30,290 nt of DNA, from contig JAYMGJ010000390.1 of the NCBI GenBank assembly GCA_037178675.1, positions 1 through 30,290 of the forward strand, written 5' to 3'. How positions within the stretch are numbered: the stretch's first letter is position 1; each line of letters opens with the position of its first letter. This stretch comes from Scleroderma bovista. Taxonomy: Eukaryota; Basidiomycota; Agaricomycetes; Boletales; Sclerodermataceae. A model generated the notes under the pieces. The model did no database searches, was not told the DNA's origin, and saw only the letters and a program-made list of their open reading frames with translations. Made by a program: the position numbers and the translations under genes. Below, in pieces: positions 9,700-19,371 of this stretch.

Positions 9700-10749
9700 G
9701 TACAGTGGGTAATAGTCATTTTGCCCGGTAGCCACTGACACCGTGGTTTTGTCTGATCCCAGAATAATTGGGATGAACATTGACCCAAGGCAGTCCAGGT
9801 CTTGAGAAATTATATCCTACAGCCTTAAGTTAGATGGCCAAAGTAGATGAATATAGCTCTACTTACAGCTTGACGCCATGCCCAATCGCCTGACATGAAG
9901 TCCTGCCACCGTCGTGTTGAGGTCTTTGTGTCATACTCACGGAACGGTTGGTAGTCCATTACACAAGCGAAGTTGGGATTTGCCAACATGTTGTGCGCAA
10001 CTTCATGGGGATCCCAAAACCAAACTTCATAATGGTCGTGCATCCAAGGTGCAGGACCAGCTCCTGGGTCTCCAGTATATTTGACAGTGAAGGACTGCCA
10101 CTTAACGTCTCCAAGCTGAGTGTTATCAATTGTTTCATACATCTGTTTGTAGTCGGAAAACAAAGGGTGCCCACTGGCTTCGAGTAGAGATGCTGCCCAT
10201 AGGTCGAGAAGAGTATTGATATGTGCCGCCAACATTTGATTGTGCATATATAAGAAGTCAGCAAGCTTGAATTTGAGACGGCTACCATACGGTGACCAGT
10301 TGTCAGGGTGCTTTGGTTGGCGTGGTTCTGGGTGGGTTCCATGTGGCAGAAAGTCACTGTTGGCATTGCACAGTTGACCTAAACGTAGTAAAATTAGTTC
10401 TTCTATGGTGAAAACCCGTCCAAATGTACTAACCTGTTAAACCAGGGTGATAATTGTGGAATAAAGCATCACCCAGTCCAATGAAGGCTGAATGGATATG
10501 ATCCATGTCATAGTTGCCTGGCACATCTGGAGCAGTTGACGGCACATTTGAAGGACCTGGTTCAGTGTCCATCAAGTAATCTCCATCTAGTTCATGGTTG
10601 TCTGGCACATCTGAAGCAGCTGGCGGAGGCGAGAAGTGTGGATGTTTGGCATGCGTATGTTGAGTGAGGCCAGACCTATTTTGAAATGACTGCTTGCATT
10701 TCTTACAAGCATAGCACTTTGAGGCCTGGAGATCTTGTCCTGGGTGCAT

Positions 10750-10988
10750 TGGATTGCCAGTCCATGAATGTATCGACCAAAGTTTTGGGGAGGACTTTGG
10801 ACGTGGTGAAGAAAAACAAAGTTCACACTAGTGAGGATGGAGTTGAACCTCTGTCAACTTGTTTGGTCCAAGTTCAAGGGTTGGTTGGAGACAATAAAAC
10901 GTACAACATAGTGGCATTCTTTTACTTGAGCATTTTTCACCCTCCACCCTCCAGGCTCTTCTGTACTGCTCATAGGACCTCCATTCCA
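10750..10988. promoter_or_regulatory. Divergent promoter region of copy A
   Basis: These 239 bp separate the start codons of the transposase (minus) and partner gene (plus). They must hold both promoters if both start codons are right. I see no clear TATA box. The equivalent gap in copy B is 250 bp. Confidence 0.55.
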
Positions 10989-13387
10989 ATGGCTCAACGC
11001 CCACGTCAAAGCAATGCCAATCTATATCCTGGTCAGGTTGTAATTGACTCACAGTCCCACAGACGTACCTCTGAACAAAAGAAGGCCAATGACGAGGCCC
11101 TTCAGTGGGTCAAAGATACTCAGTTGGCCACTGTTCAGAAGGGCTATGAACGTGTTGGTGCAATTGAAGACACAATGGCTGACAAGCAATCAAAGGAAAA
11201 CACCAACCTTGAAAATCCCATCAAGCCCCTCAAGCCACGGCCACAACCATGGCCTGTGAGCAAGGCCCCAGCTGTGGTGCAAACTACTAGTCAAAGTAAG
11301 GTTTTTTCTCTTCAAAGAAATGTGCTTACGATGACCCCATACAGCATCTGACTTGGGTAAGGGCATTGGCGGTACAAACGCCAAGTTGGCTACCACAGGT
11401 AAATGAGTCAGATTTACTCTGATATTCCAATATGAGTGATACTTACAACAAAACCCATGGACAGAGTGGGAAACTGGCCCAACAGTAAAGGATGTTGAGG
11501 GGTCAAGGTTCAAGTTGCAAGGAGCAATTCAACAAGCCCGCAAGCAGAGTGCAACCACATTGCCAGCGTGTACTATCAATGAGGCGCATGAGAAGAAATC
11601 TGATGGCATGGCATGCATCTTTGAACTCTTACCATTGATGTTGCTCCTAACTGAATCTACTCTACATTTTATCAACTTGAAATCAATCTTCAGTGGAGAC
11701 ACGCAAAGCACCCTCGAGGGTGAGATTGTGAACTGGAACCAAGATGTGTTGTCAGCCACAACACCAAAGCGGCAAGCTCAAGCTCACCATACATTCCCTC
11801 GTCAGAAACCACCAGCAACCCCAGCGTCATTATGGCGTAGCTTTCCCATTGACCCTCCGACTCCAACTGAGGAGTGGGAGTGCATGAGGCGATTTATGAA
11901 TGGTAGTCCAACACCAGTGAGTTGTATTATAATTATTGCCGGCTCATGTCATTCTGCAAGCTTACCTCGGTGCTAGGATGAACCAACAATTGACTTTGAT
12001 TATGATGACAGCAACTTTGAACATTTCGGTGTAGAGGCTCAGGGCGTAGACATTGTCAACTTGAAGCGAAAGCGCACCAACCCACAAAATGATGGCAGTG
12101 AGGGGGGGTCCAATTTTGACTGTATGAATGAAGAAGGGGACATGATGGTAGAGGAGATTGTGGAAGCACACCGAGTGACAAACAAGGTCAGTCATTTATT
12201 CTCTCATCCTTCATTGCGATGTCTCAATAAGTCTAGACATCTGTCACTGCCATTGATGATGAGAAGATCCATGGACAGATCAAGAAAGCTAAGCCTGTCC
12301 ATCTTCCACGCCATCAGTTCCAGCAGTCGAGCTCTTCTGTAGCCCCATCAGCCACTTCTGACATGGTGCCCCCTACTAGCAATGTTCCTGGTTCAGATGC
12401 CACATGGGCAAGTCGTTTTACTAATAATGACCTTCCTGCGCTATTTTTGAAGGAAAGGAAGTGGACAAAGAAGTTTCAGACCACACTACTCCTTTGGCTC
12501 GGAGACCAGCCTAACACCTGGGCTGTTCCCGAGGATGACCTCATTCATGCGCTGCAAGAGATTATCAAAGTTATATACCCAACATTCACCAATCTGGATG
12601 ATGTTGGTCCGAACACAGCCATCTTTAGTGTCGTAAGTTGTATTTGTTTCATTGACATTGCTCTTACATTGTGTATAGGCTAATCAGCACCTTTCGGGAT
12701 GGCGCCACTCCTTTGGTTCCTCTGCCATTTCCTTGTTGGACTGTTTTTTGGCAAGTAACACCAAGAGGAGCATTGAAGAAACATGTGATCTCCTCCTGCA
12801 CAACCAGTCTTTCGCATACGAGGGCATGGTTTGCGACCCGGACAAAGTGTTTTGTTCACCCTTCATTCTTCAGCTCCTTGCCAATGCCCACCTTCGTACC
12901 TGTGCTGGAAGTGTCGATGTCCCAACACTTCAGCTCTCTGTGAAAGAATACCAGGCCAGAGGTGCAATTGCACTCTGTCTTTCTGCTGTAAGTCATCGCT
13001 ATCATTATATTCTTTGATACTGACACACACAGCTGGAGAGTGCCATCAAGATCAGGAAGACTCCATCAGATGTTGCTGATACAGGCAAGGGGCCCGCAAA
13101 TCTACTTAAGGGGACTTGCAAACAAAACAAAATGAGTAAGAAAGGTGGCACAGAAAATGCATTCTCCGAACAGCACTGGGGAACTGCAACAGCGGACCTC
13201 TCAAGCTCTTCAGGACATCATTGGAATGGCCCGCGCTGTGCTTCAAGATGATTGTGACGGTGATTCCAGCGTGGATGACCAGGGTGAAGGTTCTGTGGAG
13301 GGTGACGTTGATTCACACGGGTTCATGTGTAAGTCACTGATGTCATTCATTTGCCATACTGACACATTCACAGGATTATTTCGATAA
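10989..13387 (+). CDS. Transposon partner protein, copy A (unrecognised)
   Basis: I do not recognise a named function. The exons fit together in phase: 10989-11295, 11345-11398, 11465-11916, 11977-12186, 12237-12632, 12679-12987 and 13033 onward, about 670 codons, with GT-AG introns of 45-66 bp and no stop in the first six. The N-terminal part is charged and probably coiled-coil (THRRTSEQKK-like, here SHRRTSEQKK). A middle segment reads MLLLTESTLHFINLK. An acidic stretch is followed by a likely nuclear signal, LKRKR. The conserved C-terminal domain includes RFTNNDLPALFLKERKW, LLLWLGDQPNTWAVPEDDL, SPFILQLLANAHLRTCAGS, ARGAIALCLSA and GGTENAFSEQHWG. It may be distantly DUF6532-like, which I cannot verify. 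One frameshift lies between about 13190 and 13225, and the 3' end is unresolved. By analogy with CACTA elements it may be an accessory DNA-binding protein. Confidence 0.75.
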
Positions 13388-13470
13388 ATACCCTGTCACT
13401 ACCGCTGTTCATCGACACACCAATATCTTTGAAGACTTGTACTAGTACCAGTGACTGCAGTCTAATCGTA

Positions 13471-13580
13471 TACCATGCTCCTTGGCTCTTGTTTTTCGTG
13501 ACTCAGACAGGCTGGCTATCTATTATACCACACTCCTTGGCTCTTGTTTTGTGCTACATGGACAGGCTGGCTGTCCTTTT
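13471..13580. repeat. Tandem 55-bp duplication
   Basis: Two copies, 13471-13525 and 13526-13580, share TACCATGCTCCTTGGCTCTT-like starts (TACCACACTCC in the second) and GACAGGCTGGCT near their ends. They lie just beyond the partner gene, probably in its 3' untranslated region. Confidence 0.6.
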
Positions 13581-13629
13581 TTGGCTACTATGCATTCATT
13601 ACATTTGTCTTTAACCCCGTCGTTACTTT

Positions 13630-13864
13630 ATAAAGCATTTTGAATCCTTTTCCAAGCACCAAAAGTGTGAAAAGGTCTGGAAAAGCCTGAAAAGTGTAAA
13701 GAAAAGGCAGGAAAGTAGAGATACGCACTTTTACAAGTAAAAAAAAGGCAGGAAAGGACAGAGACACACTTTTTCAAGCAGGGAATCTACTATATTTGCT
13801 TTTGGCCTTTTTGTGCTTTTGGAGCTTGAAAAGTACCAAAAGTGGCAAAAAAGGAAAAAAAAAG
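13630..13864. repeat. Right subterminal AAAAG/CTTTT-rich region of copy A
   Basis: Many short words of the type AAAAGTG, GAAAAGG, GGAAAGT and CACTTTT are packed here, including two AAGGCAGGAAAG units near 13704 and 13745. The pattern resembles the left subterminal region and the start of copy B. Confidence 0.45.
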
Positions 13865-13887
13865 GTAATTTGACACATTTGCTGATG
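13865..13887 (-). repeat. Right terminal inverted repeat of copy A
   Basis: An exact reverse complement of the 23 bases at 5863-5885. It reads CATCAGCAAATG inward on the minus strand. Confidence 0.85.
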
Positions 13888-14264
13888 GTGCATCTCATTG
13901 ACACACCTGTCTGACTGCAAGTCTCAATATTCAATATTCAATCTCCACTGCGGCACACTCAAGGCTGTATCTCTACCATTTCTGCACCAATTTTAATGGT
14001 TGAACTTCAGAGAACTTCAGCTTACTTGCATGTATTATTGTGATGTCAGTGTGAAGTGAGAATTTGTGTGTTTTAAAGATGTGTCCGACTTGGTGGGCCG
14101 TCCGAAGTCTTGGTAACCAAGTGTATTATTCTCACTGTCGATCCCAAATCTTGCCCTTGATTTGTTTCATGGCACAGCTGAATTATTTCCGGCCCATAGA
14201 AGTGGTTAGTTGGAAATCGTGTCTGTAGGAATATTTCAATCTGCAAGAATTGGAAGTTTACTAC
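13888..14264. other. Spacer between transposon copies A and B
   Basis: These 377 bp lie between the end of copy A and the apparent start of copy B. I see no gene. The stretch contains a direct CAATATT duplication (CTCAATATTCAATATTCAATC near 13920) and is otherwise unremarkable. Confidence 0.5.
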
Positions 14265-14470
14265 ATCAGCAAATTCACACATTACTTTTTTACCACTTTT
14301 GGCACTTTTTTAACTTTTAAGTAGTTACTTTTCAAAGTCGTGCCAGGACTTTATTCAGTAGATCTCATTGCTTTAGAAAGCACGATCCAGTGCTTTTCTT
14401 ACTTTTCCTCGCACTTTTCTCACTTTTGAAAACCATCAAAAATGCTTTTAAAAGTAACTAGGGACATGCA
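14265..14470 (+). repeat. Left terminus and subterminal region of copy B
   Basis: CATCAGCAAAT matches the first 11 bases of the copy A terminal repeat, and CACATTAC further in resembles its inner part. Next come ACCACTTTTGGCACTTTTTTAA and further ACTTTTC words up to about 14460. The terminus is called by similarity, since the other end is not in the window. Confidence 0.6.
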
Positions 14471-14949
14471 GTGTGACCAAATACAAAAAGGTCAATTAAG
14501 TGTAGGTGAAAAAAAAGGCAATGAAAAGCACTTCGGATCTTGAAGGAACGGCTGGATAAAAGTGGTATCTAGGTGTATGGGCAACACCCTGTTGAACAGC
14601 TCGGAGTGAGAAAAGGCGCGCAGAGTAGAAAAAGACGGTTCACCTAAACAAGCAGCATAGAAGGGGGGGGGGGGGGTTGAGATCATAATGCTTTCGAAGA
14701 CGAGGAAAACTGAGCCAAGCAAGGTAGCAATGATTGTTCGGAGGTTTGAAGCAATGGTGGAACGGGGTGGAGGACTTGGGGCTAATAAAGCGTGCGTCGA
14801 GGCGGCAATATCTTCTTGGATGATGCGGTGAAAAAAAAAAAATAGCGAGGGAATGGGTGATGACACTGGGAGAAACAAGATGCCCACAGCGACCAGCTAG
14901 TAATAGACTCGACCTCTGCAGATATATCAGCATGGAAAATCACAGTTGT
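14471..14949. other. Untranslated or non-coding part of copy B
   Basis: I see no supported gene. A 131-codon minus-strand frame (14492-14887) is made of Ser/Pro/Phe/Leu-rich sequence and spans a poly-G run near 14666 and a poly-A run near 14831. It is better read as 3' flank of the partner gene. Confidence 0.45.
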
Positions 14950-17943
14950 TGTTTACTTACACATCAATCTGCGTGTATCAATCTCCTCTGTGGTACTTCC
15001 TTGATGTTCCGGTGCGTCATCCAAGCTGGAATCACCATCTTTATCTTCCTGAAGTAAAGCACTTGCTGATTTGACGATGCTCAGAAGGGTGAGATCATCA
15101 CGATTTGCAACCGACTCAAAATAACCACAAGTTGCACCACCCCAGTGTTGCTCGGAGAACGCATTCTCAGTGCCACTAGGCTTGCTGCTTGATTTTTGAC
15201 TCGAAGACCCTTTGCCTTTGTCAGTTACATTCGAGGTAACGCCTGCTTTGGCAAACTTGAAGGCACGCTCCAACTAGAGCCATAAATCAGTGTCCAAGAT
15301 CAATGTAGTCAAAGTATCTTACTGCAGCAACACACAATGCAATTGCACCCCTCGCCCTGTTTGTCTCCACTGAAGTTGAAGCGCTGGAACATTAACACTT
15401 CCAAAGCATACACGAAGGTGGGCATTGGCGAGCAACTGAAGAACGAAAGTCGATCGAAAGGCGTTCTCTCGCTCTTCGCTCTTCATTCCTTCATAAGCGA
15501 AAGCGTGATTCGTGAGGAGGTCATTGCAGGTCTCTTTGATGATTGCAGACGGATCATCAGCAAAGAAACAATCCAACATTGTGATTGCAGTCGAGCCCAC
15601 AGAATGACGCCACGTAGAGAGACGGTCATTAGCCTATAGTGTTGTGAGCATAGTGATATCAAGAGCGAGAGCAATATAGCTTACCAAACTAAAAATTGGC
15701 ATGTTTGGACGGATGTCCTGCAGACCAGCGAATTTCAGAAAAATAACCTTGATGATTTCTCGTAATGCGTGCATAAGGTCCCCCTCAGGAACAGACCAAA
15801 TGTTGGGCTGGTCTCCTGTCAAGTCCGGGTCTACTCCGGTAGGGGGTCCGGTCAAGTCCGGACGAGCGCGGACGAAGGAAGAGGGCAGAGGGCTGGACGA
15901 GGGATTAGTCCGGCCGGAGTTGGTGACCGCTTGGATTCAACGACAAGGACGACGTGCGTTGATCCCTTGCGTAGGTTCCGGTCAAGGTGATAGAGACGGA
16001 GACAGAGACGGAGACAGGCAGAGACTGGAGTAGTGACTAAGTTGATTTCAGACTGAGGAGTACAGGATAAACTAGAGGGTACTTATACTAAGTAGAAAAC
16101 TAGGGTCGAGTACATAGGGTGACAAGTAAACAACCTAATAGTGGACAAGGGATGACCGGAGTTAGGACTAGGTCAGGTCCGGTGAAAATAAAGTCAGGAC
16201 CGGGTAAAATAAATCAGGTCCGGTGAAAAAGCTACAAGGCATAGGATATATCGAGTTCACGGAGAACTCACGTCAAGGCAGGGTAGACGGCGAGGTGTAG
16301 TAAGAGCGAATGGAGTATAGACCAAGGGTCGTAGTTAGCGGAAGGTTATCTGCGTGAGCGCGACCGGAGTAGGAGATGAGCGACCAGAGTAGAGCTGTAG
16401 AGCTGCGATGCGACCGGAGTGACCGGATAAGGCCCGGAGTTGGGCATGGTCGTAACACTCCAAGCCAAAGGAGGAGAGTCAGGAGCACGTTCTTCAACCA
16501 TTTCCTGTCTTTCAAGAACATCGCAGGAAGGTCATTGTTAGTAAAGCGAGAGCTACCACGGGATGACTTCGCCTCCAAGTTGTTACCAGTGGACACGGCC
16601 ACAGATGCAACTGATGGCGCGACAGAAGATATCGACGCCTGGCTCCGATGGTGTACCACTTTCTCGGGTTTGACTTTCTTCATCGGAAGGGGGTCCTCAT
16701 CGATATCAATTGCGGTGACAGTGGTCTAGACACTTGAGTCAGCACGATTCGGCAAATACGATAAGAGTATGTACTTTGCCTGTCACACGGTGTCCTTTGT
16801 TTGGCCCTCCCTCCTCTGCCTCCTCTTCATACTTGTCGACATCTGAGTAGCTTTGATCTTCTTTCTGATTGTCTCGTTTTCTCTTCAATGCGCTCCCCCC
16901 AGATGTGGAGCTGTTCTTTTTCAGTGACCCATACATACCCTCCTGAGGGATCCTGAAGAACTCCATATCGCTGTCTTCGTTCTCGACAATGACTACTGTG
17001 TCGTCCTAGTCCTCAACGTAAGTAACAAAGCGAGATGGATAGAAAAACTTTGATAAGACTCACCATAGCCTTCGGACTAGGCAACATCCTAAAGTGTTCT
17101 TCATAATTTGCCTCGTCACTTGGAGTAGGGGGCTCTATGGGAAAGACATGTGATGGCAATGGAGTCTGACGGCGGGGAAAGCTAAGTGGGCGCGCCTGTG
17201 GCACTGTGGCTGACACTACGACATTGTTCCAGTTCTTGATGCGCCCTTTGATGGTGCTCTTCCCGTCCTTGCTGAAAAGTGGTTTCAAGTTCAGGAAATG
17301 CAAAGTAGATTCAGTGAGTAGCAGCATGGTGGTGGTGGTAAAAGGAACTCATGTGCTGACAGTTTTCTTCTCACCACGTGTTGCCAATGCAGCCACATCG
17401 TTGGCAACCTGGTTGTGGGCTTGCTCAATCGCATCTCGCAACTTCGGGTTCACCTTTGCTCCCTTTGTCTTCGTTCCACTCTCTGGCACATCTAAGTTGT
17501 ATCCGAAGGATTTCGAGTGGTAAGTATTGACCTGGGCTTTCCACTGATCTGATCCTACCTTGTATGGCAGCAACCTCTGTGTTGACATCGTCTGTGCAAT
17601 GTTCCTGTGAGCGTATGTTTAAGTCTTCAATATGGAATGAATACTAACCCTGTGCTTGACCTGATACAGTGCCTAACGACTTCTTCATGGGCCCCGGGCG
17701 TGGCTTCAGAGGTTTGATGGGCACCTCTGTGGATTCTCTCGCTTGCCTTTCGGCCATTGCATTTTCCATTGCACCAATGTGGTCGTAGGCTTTTTGAAGC
17801 TCTGCAGCCTGGTTGTCCTTAGCCTGTTGACAAGCTTCGTCATCAGCTTTTTTCTGTTCAGAGGTACGTCTATGAGTTTCAAAGTCGCGGAGAATATGAC
17901 CAAGATGCAAATTAGCCTTGCTCCGTCATGGCTGTTGGGACAT
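14950..17943 (-). pseudogene. Transposon partner protein, copy B, broken
   Basis: This is the counterpart of the gene at 10989-13387. The ATG is at 17943 (MSQQP; copy A has MAQRP). Matching segments in order are THRRTSEQKKADDEA, MLLLTESTLHFLNLK, an acidic stretch with LKRKR, RFTNNDLPAMFLKDRKW, LLLWLG|DQPNIWSVPEGDL, FVLQLLANAHLRVCFGS and GTENAFSEQHWGG, with introns at the same kinds of positions. Damage is visible: TGA at codon 6 (17926-17928, where copy A has Arg), TGA at 17349-17351, a frameshift near 15370 that shifts the RARGAIALCVAA segment, and a 641-bp solo LTR exactly between LLLWLG and DQPNIW. It is transcribed away from the transposase gene at 18194. Function is unknown; a nuclear accessory role in transposition is inferred. 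Confidence 0.75.
15817..16457 (-). mobile_element. Solo LTR 2 in the partner gene of copy B
   Basis: A 641-bp insertion reads TGTTACGACCATGCCC from its minus-strand start to GACTTGACA at its end, giving TG...CA termini. CTCC flanks it at 15813-15816 and 16458-16461. Removing it with one CTCC joins LLLWLG to DQPNIW, as in the uninterrupted copy A. It holds several GGTCCGGT/GACCGG words and no coding sequence. The TGTTACGACC start suits fungal gypsy LTRs. It is unrelated to solo LTR 1 and to the LTRs of the full element. Confidence 0.8.
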
Positions 17944-18193
17944 GGTAACGAGCGTGTGTGTGTGTTCAGGTGAACAGGAATGGAATGGAAGGATGAAGGA
18001 ATGGAAGGGACTGGAGGATGGGACATTGAAAAAAAAAAGGTTGGTATTTGAATCTTGTCACAACCGACCCTGCGCTAAACCAAATAATTTGAACTTTGCT
18101 TCTGCTGCCCCCACTGTACAAAATTTGTTTTGTTTGCCTCCGCTCATTTCCTGCTCAAAGGCAATATCACTCAAAGTCTACTTGTTGTCCACG
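17944..18193. promoter_or_regulatory. Divergent promoter region of copy B
   Basis: These 250 bp separate the start codons of the partner gene (minus) and transposase (plus). I see no clear TATA box. The spacing matches copy A (239 bp) although the sequences differ. Confidence 0.5.
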
Positions 18194-19000
18194 ATGCAGA
18201 CAAGGGATTCGTCACCACCCCCAACAGTGCCAGCTCTTAAATTCAAACGCTATACTTGTAAACAATGCAAATGTTGTTTTTGCAACCGGTCAGGCCTCAC
18301 TCAGCATACCCACGCCAAACATCCACGCTTTTCTCCTCCACCCGCGCCGTGTATCCCTGATGATGAACAACCTGTTAATCAGGACCCGTTTTCTCAAGTC
18401 CCTGGCATTGGAGACCCTTGGGCCAAAGTCCCTACCAGGGAGGAAATGGATGTCCCAATGAACGACTCTTCGGAGCATTCAGACGCCAGTTCAGAGCATT
18501 TAGACGCTGGTTCCTCAACAATGTTTGTCGGACAGGACGATACGTTATTCCGCAACTATCACCCCAGCTTAACAGGTGAGCAGCATACTGACATTTCTTT
18601 CACCTACTAACGTCTAACTGTTTTCACTATGTTTAGCACAGCCATGCAACTCCAACGGCAATTTTTTGCCAAATGAAACTCAACCAGAGCCACGCCAGGT
18701 GAAGTCCAAAGATGACTGGTCCCCTTATGGTAGCCAACTTGAATTTGAACTTGCTGATTTCCTTTATACGCACAATCAGATGTCAGCTTCTCATATCAAC
18801 ACCCTTCTGGATTTGTGGGCTGCTTCTTTAATAGAAGTCGGCAGACCCGCTTTATTTTCTGACCACAAACAGATGTACCAGACAATCGACAACACGGAAC
18901 TCGGTGACATTAAATGGCAGTCGTTTGTGGTTAAGTATACTGGAGACCAAGGAGTGGATCCTGCACCGTGGATGAATGACCACTATGATGTTTGGTTTCG
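18194..19000 (+). pseudogene. Plavaka transposase, copy B, 5' part
   Basis: The ATG at 18194 opens a frame with a C2H2 finger (CKQCKCCFCNRSGLTQHTHAKH, residues about 17-40), an acidic linker with ...FRNYHPSLT, an intron at 18576-18636 and the start of the core (DDWSPYGSQLEFELADFLY, NTLLDLWAASL, DIKWQSFVVKYTGD, NDHYDVWF). The equivalent copy A protein shares every one of these strings with substitutions. The frame stops being transposase exactly at 19000, where the LTR begins. The missing core (DPHEV... to ...RLDKLAA) is not found on the far side of the retrotransposon, so the gene is truncated as well as interrupted. Confidence 0.88.
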
Positions 19001-19181
19001 TTTAAGGTGGTTGGTAGCTTCTCTGATCCTCACTCAACACAGAACACGACCAATGTGTATTCTTTGAGTATGTAGGATAATAAGAAGTCAGTCTTATATT
19101 ACATAACAAGAAGCAATTAAATAGGAAAGGAAGTATTACATAAGTAAACAAATATGGGTGACCCCTAAGGGCACCCTTACA
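19001..19181 (-). repeat. 3' LTR of the gypsy element
   Basis: The repeat starts TGTAAGGGTGCCC (minus strand, from 19181) and ends ...CCACCTTAAA. The end does not show the usual CA, so the inner boundary may be off by a few bases. It holds only one CpG. Confidence 0.9.
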
Positions 19182-19191
19182 CCCTCCCCCT
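19182..19191 (-). other. Polypurine tract
   Basis: AGGGGGAGGG on the minus strand lies directly before the TGTAAGGG start of the 3' LTR. This is the expected position of the primer for plus-strand DNA synthesis and confirms which LTR is 3'. Confidence 0.85.
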
Positions 19192-19371
19192 GTAGAGCCA
19201 GTGTAGGGCTCTAATCGTACACAAATGAAATTGAGACATGAAATGAAATTAGTCCGTGTGTGCAAACAAAATTGGGAGGTTGAACTCCCGGATATCGTAC
19301 AACGAGATAAATGTATTTTTAGGGAGGTTGGACTCCCAATGCCCACTACAGGCAGGCAGCAACCTCAGTCA

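Larger units (their letters stand above)
6069..10749 (-). pseudogene. Plavaka-family transposase, copy A, interrupted
   Basis: The gene encodes a DDE-type cut-and-paste transposase of the fungal Plavaka family. From the ATG at 10749 the order is: a C2H2 finger (CYACKKCKQSF...H..H near residues 12-35), an acidic linker, then the core with the family strings LLDLWAASL, DFMSGDWAW and FIPIILGSDKTTVSVATG (its Asp is a candidate catalytic residue). FGDGHYRHVIYGLGPYIADY, CNWCP, VPFTNDF, ADIHELIAPDLLHQ and TFSLPRQHAMKHY follow. The C-terminal domain reads IPNLPKLV...GIGGM...AIVHWFDRIGD...FADHHSFEI. Nine GT-AG introns can be placed, for example 10379-10433, 9817-9866, 8717-8777, 8351-8407, 8202-8253, 6968-7019 and 6731-6787. 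A solo LTR and a fold-back element split exons. TGA codons at 8960-8962 and 7779-7781, and a TGA across the 8717-8777 splice, break the frame. The partner gene lies head-to-head upstream. Confidence 0.9.
5863..13887. mobile_element. Two-gene Plavaka-type DNA transposon, copy A (complete)
   Basis: The element is 8025 bp long. It is bounded by perfect 23-bp inverted repeats beginning CATCAGCAAATG and has AAAAGT-rich subterminal regions. It holds two genes transcribed away from each other from a 239-bp central gap: a Plavaka-family transposase on the minus strand ending about 0.2 kb from the left end, and an unrecognised partner gene on the plus strand ending about 0.4 kb from the right end. A GT dinucleotide flanks both ends and may be a 2-bp target duplication. 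Without its two nested insertions (556 and 722 bp plus duplicated bases) it would be about 6.7 kb. Plavaka elements are usually grouped near the CACTA/CMC superfamily, but these termini are not CACTA. Confidence 0.8.

Noticed and set aside
13374..13445. Short frame reading DYFDKYPVTTAVHRHTNIFEDLY as last exon of the partner gene
   Set aside because: It looks protein-like, but the donor at 13329 and acceptor before 13374 do not join it in phase with either upstream frame.
14492..14887. Minus-strand frame of 131 codons
   Set aside because: Low-complexity Ser/Pro/Phe sequence over homopolymer runs, with no counterpart in copy A.
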